The notes under the pieces: model-generated
Told to the model about the DNA's origin: nothing
What the model saw: only the letters and a program-made list of their open reading frames with translations
Databases searched by the model: none
Part shown: piece after piece, positions 56,813 to 64,000 of the stretch
Position numbering within the stretch: position 1 is the stretch's first letter
How the letters are laid out: the number at the start of each line of letters is the position of its first letter
Assembly: GCA_947561585.1 (NCBI GenBank)
Contig: CANNZV010000847.1
Coordinates: 147,632-211,631 of the forward strand
Direction of reading: 5' to 3'
DNA length: 64,000 nt
DNA from: Caprella mutica
Taxonomy: Eukaryota; Arthropoda; Malacostraca; Amphipoda; Caprellidae
Position numbers and translations under genes: made by a program

Positions 56813-56990
56813 TAGTGTTGTGACAATATGCGTTTAAAATCATAGATCCTAAAAATATTATAGACGGATTGAATTAAAGACGATCGAATCGTTCAACACC
56901 AGCGGTATATAGTATTCGATACCATTTCATTTCATTTCGTCTTTGATATTATTAAGATTTATGATTTTAAATGCATATTTTCACAACCCG
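56813..56990. mobile_element. 178-bp GGGTTGTGACA hAT-type MITE with target duplication
   Basis: The ends TAGTGTTGTGACAATATGCG and GCATATTTTCACAACCCG are inverse. AATCATAAC flanks both sides exactly (56804-56812 and 56991-56999), consistent with the 8-bp duplication of hAT elements. Related to 54575-54751 and 44494-44595. Confidence 0.87.
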
Positions 56991-59134
56991 AATCATAACC
57001 AATAACTTGTGATTATAAGATGTAGGAATTAATTAAAAAGGTTCTGTTAAACAGTAAACTTACCAGGTAGTACGTAAGACCAGGGAATAACAATTGTTCC
57101 ATATTTCATTTTTTAAATTGACTTCCTTCGTATAAAACTCATTGATAAACTGATCAGTCATTGCTAAATCTGAAACTAGTTTAATTAATTCTTCCTTTTG
57201 CAAGTGTCATTTATTTAAAATATAATTATTTTACTGCATGATCAAACAATGAGATGCTTTTGAATTCAATTCAACTTAGGTAATAATATTATTCAGTAAA
57301 ACTCGTCGAATTATTCATCAATATTACTTACAATATGCTATGATTTAAATAAATTAGTTGTTTCATGATTTTACAGATATTTTGATCCTATTAGTAGAAA
57401 TTATATATTTTCATTTCATTTTCATAAAATTTAAATTTCATTGATGCATTTACATATTCAATAAACATTAATTATATTTTTCTTATCTTCTCGCAATTAT
57501 ACCGTAAGCTAAGACTACCAATTTTGAAGGTCGCATTCATTATCAGTTAGCAAGATGGTGATTGCATATTGAATTGTTTTACTCCCTATGTTTCTGTAAA
57601 TTGTGATGCTATAGCAGTTACTAATTAATTAAGACACTGTACTCTATTACGGTAAATTAAAGGACAATCTGAACTACTAATTAAATATTGAAAGCTAAAT
57701 GAGAATAGACGAATTAAATTACTTCAAAGATAATTATTCTGAACTGTCAAGCAGTTCAATCTTTTTTTGGGTCATAATGTACACTGAATACACAATTTGT
57801 ATCAATAAAATATGGAAGATGTCAAATTTATGTATAAAATATGTTTCGAATGATTCTACAAATTGATCAAAAGTACATAATATTTATAAGTATCATTGAA
57901 GAAACCTTTTCAAGTAAATCAAAAGCTCAATTCAATTGAAATTTTCTTAAAAAATTTTGTGAGTAAAAATAAATGAATTGATTGAGTTGGTTTACTCTTT
58001 ATTGAAAAAACTTCATTTGATTTACATGAGGTAACAAAATTTAATAATAATTCATTCTAAATTTTTCTGTTGATCTTGATACTTGATTTCTTCGAATTTG
58101 ATCTTGGTAATCACCTTTAAGTTCAGGTTTCAATTTCCCATATGTCTCTCACCATTGTGATACATCCCACCGCAACAAGACACCGTAAGAAAGGGATCAG
58201 GTCCAATGTTTTCCCATTTGGTTGCTACGCCCCGAGATCTTTCTTTCGGAATGGAGTTTCGATAGCGGATGGAATTCGTACATCTTTATAGAAGTAATGG
58301 GATGGGTATATTTTCGTATGGGCAGCTTGTTATTGGGCTGTAAATAGCGTATGGGTAATGGCATTATCTGAGTAAATTAGAATAATATTATAGATAACAT
58401 ACCATTCTAATGATATATATATTATAGGTTTTAGTATTGAATAAATTTATTGTTATGAAATGTAGGTATGGAATAATTTGAAAAATTTGAATTTTTTTTT
58501 TTTGCTGTAAAACTTTATCAAAAGCCGTTTCTTGTTGAATATAATAACTTAGAACTACAATTCCCAGTTTGGATCATTAAATCACCCTTCTCCTTTTGTC
58601 ATGGAAGATATCCACCTGTCCAACTCATTCTGTTGACTGAGTAAAATAAAAATCAGAGGCTTTCTGTTACAGTCCAAACAATCTCTTGATTATTCAGCCT
58701 GATTCTCAGTTATCTTTTCGCAGACTGACTCAGTAACATTTCTCTCTGTTCTACCTCCAGTTTGCATTCACTCTCTTTTGAATTGATTGACTGTTGTAAA
58801 AGAAGAGGGGATATTTGCAGTCATTTCGATAGAATCTGAGCTGATATTTGGTAAATTTAGATAAACTGATCGAATAAAATTATAATAGTCTTGAGCTAAT
58901 AATAATTAAAAATCTATAAGAAAATTGAAAAATAATGAACTATTTTTCTTGGTAGAATGAAAACTGAAACAACATTTGATACATTGAAACTACTGACTGG
59001 TAGACAGATGCATCTTATTATATATATATGGTGTAGTTAATGTTACATTTTTATATATTCTTGATTATTCATTAGTTGTTTTTTTTATTTCATATATCAG
59101 ATTTCAACGGATACTTCAATTTTGCATTTAATTA
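56991..59134. other. No gene seen
   Basis: AT-rich. A less AT-rich patch at 58130-58290 (CATCCCACCGCAACAAGACA) has no open frame of note. Short poly-T and TATATATA tracts occur near 58492 and 59020. Confidence 0.5.
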
Positions 59135-59530
59135 CAACTAGAAAAAATTATCACTAGATATTCTCGTTACTTGAGTACTAAATAATATATCATCACTATA
59201 ATTATACTGGTTACTAGATTATATATCATCACTAGTTATAATGATTACTAGATAATTTATCATTACTATAATTATAATTTTTACTAGATAATATTTCATC
59301 ACTACTTATACTGGTTACTAAATAATATTTAAGCTAGTTATACTAGCTGCTAGATAATATATTACCACTAGTTATACTGATTACTAGATAACATGTTGTT
59401 ACGAATTATACTGGCTATACTAGATAGAATATTATCACCAGTTATACTGGTTACTAGATAACTCTTTCACTAGTTAATTATACTGGCTATTAAAATATAA
59501 TACCACTAGTTATAGCCGTTACTACATCAT
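59135..59530 (+). repeat. ~35-bp degenerate tandem repeat
   Basis: Units such as TTACTAGATAATATATCATC followed by ACTAGTTATACTGG recur about eleven times with spacing near 34-36 bp. Confidence 0.8.
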
Positions 59531-59694
59531 ACCTACACTCAGTCCTACAGTATAGCATGACAGCTACGACTCAATCACTCAGTTCGGTACCTATACTGAC
59601 CTGCTAATGATAGCTATGATGCTTTGTCAGTATTGATGTTAGGGATAACTGAGGCACTATTTACCCAGAGAAAAAAGGACATTATTAAGTCGTA
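59531..59694. other. Short spacer between arrays
   Basis: Nothing recognised. Confidence 0.4.
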
Positions 59695-60135
59695 TAATAT
59701 ACTCCATTGCTGTGGATATTGATCCTATTTGATTGATCGCATTTATTTGTTGATCGTTATTGATCGTATTTTATTGATCGTATTTATTTATTGATCGTAT
59801 TTGATCGTATTTTATTGATCGTATTTATTTATTGATCGTATTTATTTATTGATCGTTATTGATCGTATTTTATTGATCGTATTTATTTATTGATCGTATT
59901 TATTCATTGATCGTTATTGATCGTATTTGACCGTATTTATTCATTGATCGTTATTGATCGTATTTTATTGATCGTATTTGATCGTATTTATTCATTGATC
60001 GTTATTGATCGTATCTTATTGATCGTATTTATTTATTGATCATATATTTTGATCGTATTTATTTATTGATCATATTTGATCGTATTTTATTGATCGTATT
60101 TATTTATTGATCGTTATTGATCGTATTTTATTGCA
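59695..60135 (+). repeat. GATCGTATT composite tandem array
   Basis: About 30 occurrences of TTGATCGT/TGATCGTATT, with spacers of TTATTTAT, TTTAT, TATTCAT or nothing. Composite units of roughly 12, 17 and 18 bp are shuffled in a higher-order order. Every unit carries a GATC site. Confidence 0.9.
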
Positions 60136-63100
60136 AACCATTATCAAAAATATCATACGAATAATAATTTTTTGATATAATGTTCTTTATTTTAATAAAT
60201 AATATACATGGTTTAGTGCATTATTTGTTAAATGTAGCTTTTAATATAAAAATTAGAGTTTCTGTTCAGTTTTGTAACATCTAGTTTTTTTAATATGTAT
60301 TTTCATATCATTAATTGTATATGTTTAATTATATACGATAATTGTATACGATATGCTTTCAAGTTGAATATAAATCCTATTCAAGCATTTAATAGTGTTA
60401 ATATAATTGAATTTGAAATAGAACCATTATGCTCTCTGATGTCTTCAATAATAACATTAGCTGTTAAAATTTTAATCCGACTAATGCCTATATCTTAATT
60501 AATTATTACATCAATGAGTATATGAAATCATTAGAATAATGTCTGATTAACAAAATAATTCGACACAATAATTATGATAAATCTTTAATTAATAATAAGA
60601 AAATACCAACAAAAATAAGAATTGTTCATGTTTTAGGTCCATTTATCAAAATTAAGTTAGATCCTTTAACTAGTTTGGTTGAAACAGTTTTTTTTTCCAA
60701 TACATTGTACAATATTTGCTGGATGATCATTGAATATTCAGCTTTCATATGGTAATTCTAATGAGCTGGAGGTGTGTTTTTCAAGCACATCCTTTTAAAA
60801 TTACTTTATATCTTCCATGTTACTCCTATAAATTTATCGGCCTTTCTTGACTTTGTTCCCACATGTATAACAAATATATTTTGTTTTTAAAAGTTAAAAA
60901 ATAGATACGTAAGACGTGAATCACGTAAAATAGGAAATTAATTGTAACGTGGTGACGTGTGGCAACATAGTTTGGTATGTTGCCCGAGAAAAACACCCTC
61001 TCTTCCACCCAATCTCAGCTCTGCTCTCTTAGTTGCCAATGTCTTATATACCTATGTATTTATTTCTCCTTATATTTTCAATATTTTTACTTGAAATTTC
61101 GTAAACATTAGATTACATAGTATGTATATTAAAAACTTGTAAAAAATTCAGTACCATTGGTTTATAAATATTACAAAGTGTTTTTATACACATAGTCAAG
61201 CCTTCCAATAATCTCTAAACGTCAAACTCAATAGGGTTGAACATTTCAAACATTATAATCCTTTTTAAAGCAATACAAAATATATATATGAATAAATTCA
61301 TTTGTGTATCTAGCATCATTTTACTATATTTTACTCTTATTAAATACTTACAATTCCAAAGCAATTAATACCTCATATTATATTATATGACTCTTTATAA
61401 AATGGAATGTTCTTCCTCTTATCAACGTATTCATTTCCCTTTGTAGCCAACCTGTCTGTTTTAGTGAAAGGAGGAGAAAAAATTGAAATAAAAAGATTGG
61501 TGACGGAAAGGTATGTTTCCAAAGATAACAAACTCAACAGCGACATAACGGCAATGTGTGCAGAAAATAGATCACATTTGTAATAACAATGTTACAATTA
61601 ACTATTTAAGAGCCCTTTATTTAATCAAATATCTAGAGAATCATATATAGTGTGTTCTATATTACTAGAGAGTCAATAAGAATCAAATCTATTCATATAT
61701 AAAGAGTCAAAAATAGCTTATTAACAATCTACACAATCTAGAGGGCTTGTGAAAGTCACTTAAGATTCTAATTATAAAGAAGAACATTTTAAGAGTTTAT
61801 ATATATTTAAAAGGTGTACTAGATTCTATGAAGAGTCTACCTAATTTATAAAATAACTAGAAGAGTCGCATACCAAGAGTCTACACGAGTCTACATATCA
61901 AGAGTCAGTCTGCAAGAGCCTTTTAAGAGTCCTCAGATCTGTTCAATAATAGAAATAATTATATATTGACTAAATCTTATAATTAATTTACTATCATTTG
62001 AAAATAAAGTTCTTATCACCTTGTTATTATGTCTTCAAGGGATGAATTATAAAGTATTGATCTATGGCCTGATTTATCGAGGAAAGTTCACTGGTCGCCA
62101 TAGGTAGAATGGAAGCAGGCTTTTCGTCCTCTAACTTAATTAATTAATTGTCTGAAAAGAGTCACCCGTGCATGTCTTGAGATTAATGGATGAAAAATGA
62201 AACGGCTGCGAAAAAATGAAATTACGTTCCTATGAATAATGTTTGTAACTCTGCTCTCAATATGCACATTTAACTATTTAATTATATAGAAGTTTATGTT
62301 ATGCATATATTATTTTTCAGGGATTCTTAAATAAATAAATTATGAGATAGATAAATTAGATTGAAATAGTGTGAAAGTGTGATATTTTACTAAATTGTGT
62401 TATATTGATCTGCATAAAGAAAAATGACCTATTCGGTTTAAATAATGAAAAGTTGAATGTGTTTTTGCCTCAAGAAATTACAAGAAAAAGTTGAAAGATG
62501 TTTGAAATTAATAACAATTCTAATTGCTTAGTAATTCTAATTAGAACATAATATCGTAATAAACTGAATAAATAGATTTTGTTACCCGTCATCAAACATT
62601 TTCAATTAATTTGTTCAAATAATTATTAATTTCAAATTTATAAATATAAAGTAGGTATACAATTTAATTTCTTCCTTTCTTCTCAATCTTATAAGTAATT
62701 ATTATTTTAATATAGCTTTATTATGCAATAACCGGAGTATAACAATTATTATTGTATTATACAATAATAATTAGGTAGAAAATAATTATTTCTGGTAAAT
62801 ACACGGAAGTCATTTAAATTCAAAGCAATTCAAGTAATTCTAATTCAAAGAAGTAATTCAAATAATATCCTATTATTTGAATTACTTCTCTTAGAATAAT
62901 AATTATGACGGTATTTGATCCACAGTTTTACGTCAAGAAAAGATAATAACTGTAAATGAAGAGTAACTGTTAATGAATATTAATCGTTATTTGCATTTAA
63001 TTGTTTCATGAGCAATAATATTTTCTTGCATCCTAGATATAAGAACACTGTATTTTATTCTGGAACGTGACTATAGGAGACACGGTCCGGTGTGAAATAT

Positions 63101-64000
63101 TGATGCACAATATAAAAAAATAAATGATTTTAGTGGCTGCCACTCCTTTACTTTTTTTTATGACGTTTTAATATATCGTTTAAATAACAGTGTGACTAAT
63201 TCGACACAAAATATTTAGTTTTACATAATTTTTGATCAAGTGGGCCTCTGGGAGCTCTGGTGATGTACATTTATCGTCACACTGTAGAAACACCCGAGCT
63301 CAAAATTTTAAAATTGTGATAAAATATTATTAAACTAAATAAAAACATTATATTTTACATTATTTCGCAGAAATGCGTCTTAGTATTATCAAAATCTTAG
63401 ATTTCCAGCAGCTCAATTTAAGTTTTAAAAGTATAAATCTATATTTTCACTGGAACAAGAATCTTATAGGCACTTTGGGCATTCCGGGGTTATAAATAGT
63501 TACAAAAAAAATTTAGATTTCCTGAGGGTGACTTTTTGAAACAACTTTAAAAAATATAACATAAACATCTAACATAAATATAATACATATCTAATTACAA
63601 CCCTTTTTTATTCATTCTTCACTGTCAAAATAATCTAATAAGTAGCTAAAGCTATTAATTTAATGATAATATCATAGCGTAGAGCATATCAATGGTGTAT
63701 AGTAACAAAGATCATTCATTGTTATTAATATATTTGAATTCCCTTAGTATTTAATTACATATATAAATGAATGAACATCAATTTTACATTTAACACTATA
63801 AAGCTTAAATACAGTACTCGTTAGATTTATAAATGAACTCTTAAAATTAAGTTAGATATAAATATACTAGTCATTCCAATTATTCAGATAATAGGATTAC
63901 TCCAACTGCGGTTAAAAGTTTTAATGATTCATTTCACAGTACAGTCGTAATGTAATATAATAACTGCTTATTATTCATTGGGTAGTCCCAGGTAGCAAAG
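60136..64000. other. Long AT-rich stretch without genes
   Basis: Frames reach only 67 codons. The segment 61650-61930 repeats AAGAGTC / AGAGTCTAC words irregularly at least twelve times, a loose repeat. A less AT-rich patch lies near 63060-63300. No RNA gene or transposon ends recognised. Confidence 0.5.

Overview
This is eukaryotic, strongly AT-rich, repeat-dominated DNA with no complete, convincingly intact gene. The mixture points to a repeat-rich arthropod (probably insect) chromosome, perhaps a hemipteran: many MITEs (short non-autonomous DNA transposons) with 8-bp or TTAA target duplications, a hAT-type MITE tipped CAGGGCTGTGGAGTCGGAGT, Tc1/mariner transposase relics and a large LTR element. 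The species call is inference. I recognise no rRNA, tRNA or CRISPR array, and no bacterial-style operon.

Layout. 1-2.5 kb: half copies of a foldback family. 2.5-7.1 kb: a hAT MITE and nested small MITEs. 7.4-8.6 kb: a foldback carrying two further insertions. 10.2-15.1 kb: 20-bp minisatellites, one apparently split by a 3.8-kb foldback that contains a degenerate Tc1/mariner-type transposase. 15.2-16.0 kb: an 830-bp foldback. 16.1-27.8 kb: a TTAA-type MITE interrupted by an 11.1-kb LTR element. That element has 1.24-kb LTRs that are almost identical, a 5-bp AGGGT target duplication, a candidate primer site and a polypurine tract, but no recognisable gag or pol, so it looks like a recent LARD-type (large, non-coding) retrotransposon. 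29.5-37.6 kb: a dense nest of MITEs, including a foldback interrupted by three datable insertions. 38.9-41.6 kb: the best candidate for a host gene, two exon-like blocks with good splice signals and an intron holding a mariner-family deletion derivative. 45.8-48.3 kb: a 1.25-kb 20-bp minisatellite and a ~130-bp repeat rich in nuclear-receptor half-sites. 49-60 kb: isolated MITEs and several unrelated tandem arrays. 60-64 kb: unannotatable AT-rich DNA.

The parts do not form a pathway. The coherent biology is transposon biology: one MITE superfamily (tips CCAGTCTGYA, 8-bp target duplications) appears repeatedly with different interiors, and nested insertions allow relative dating. Coordinates of repeat edges are read by eye; those supported by target duplications are the most exact.
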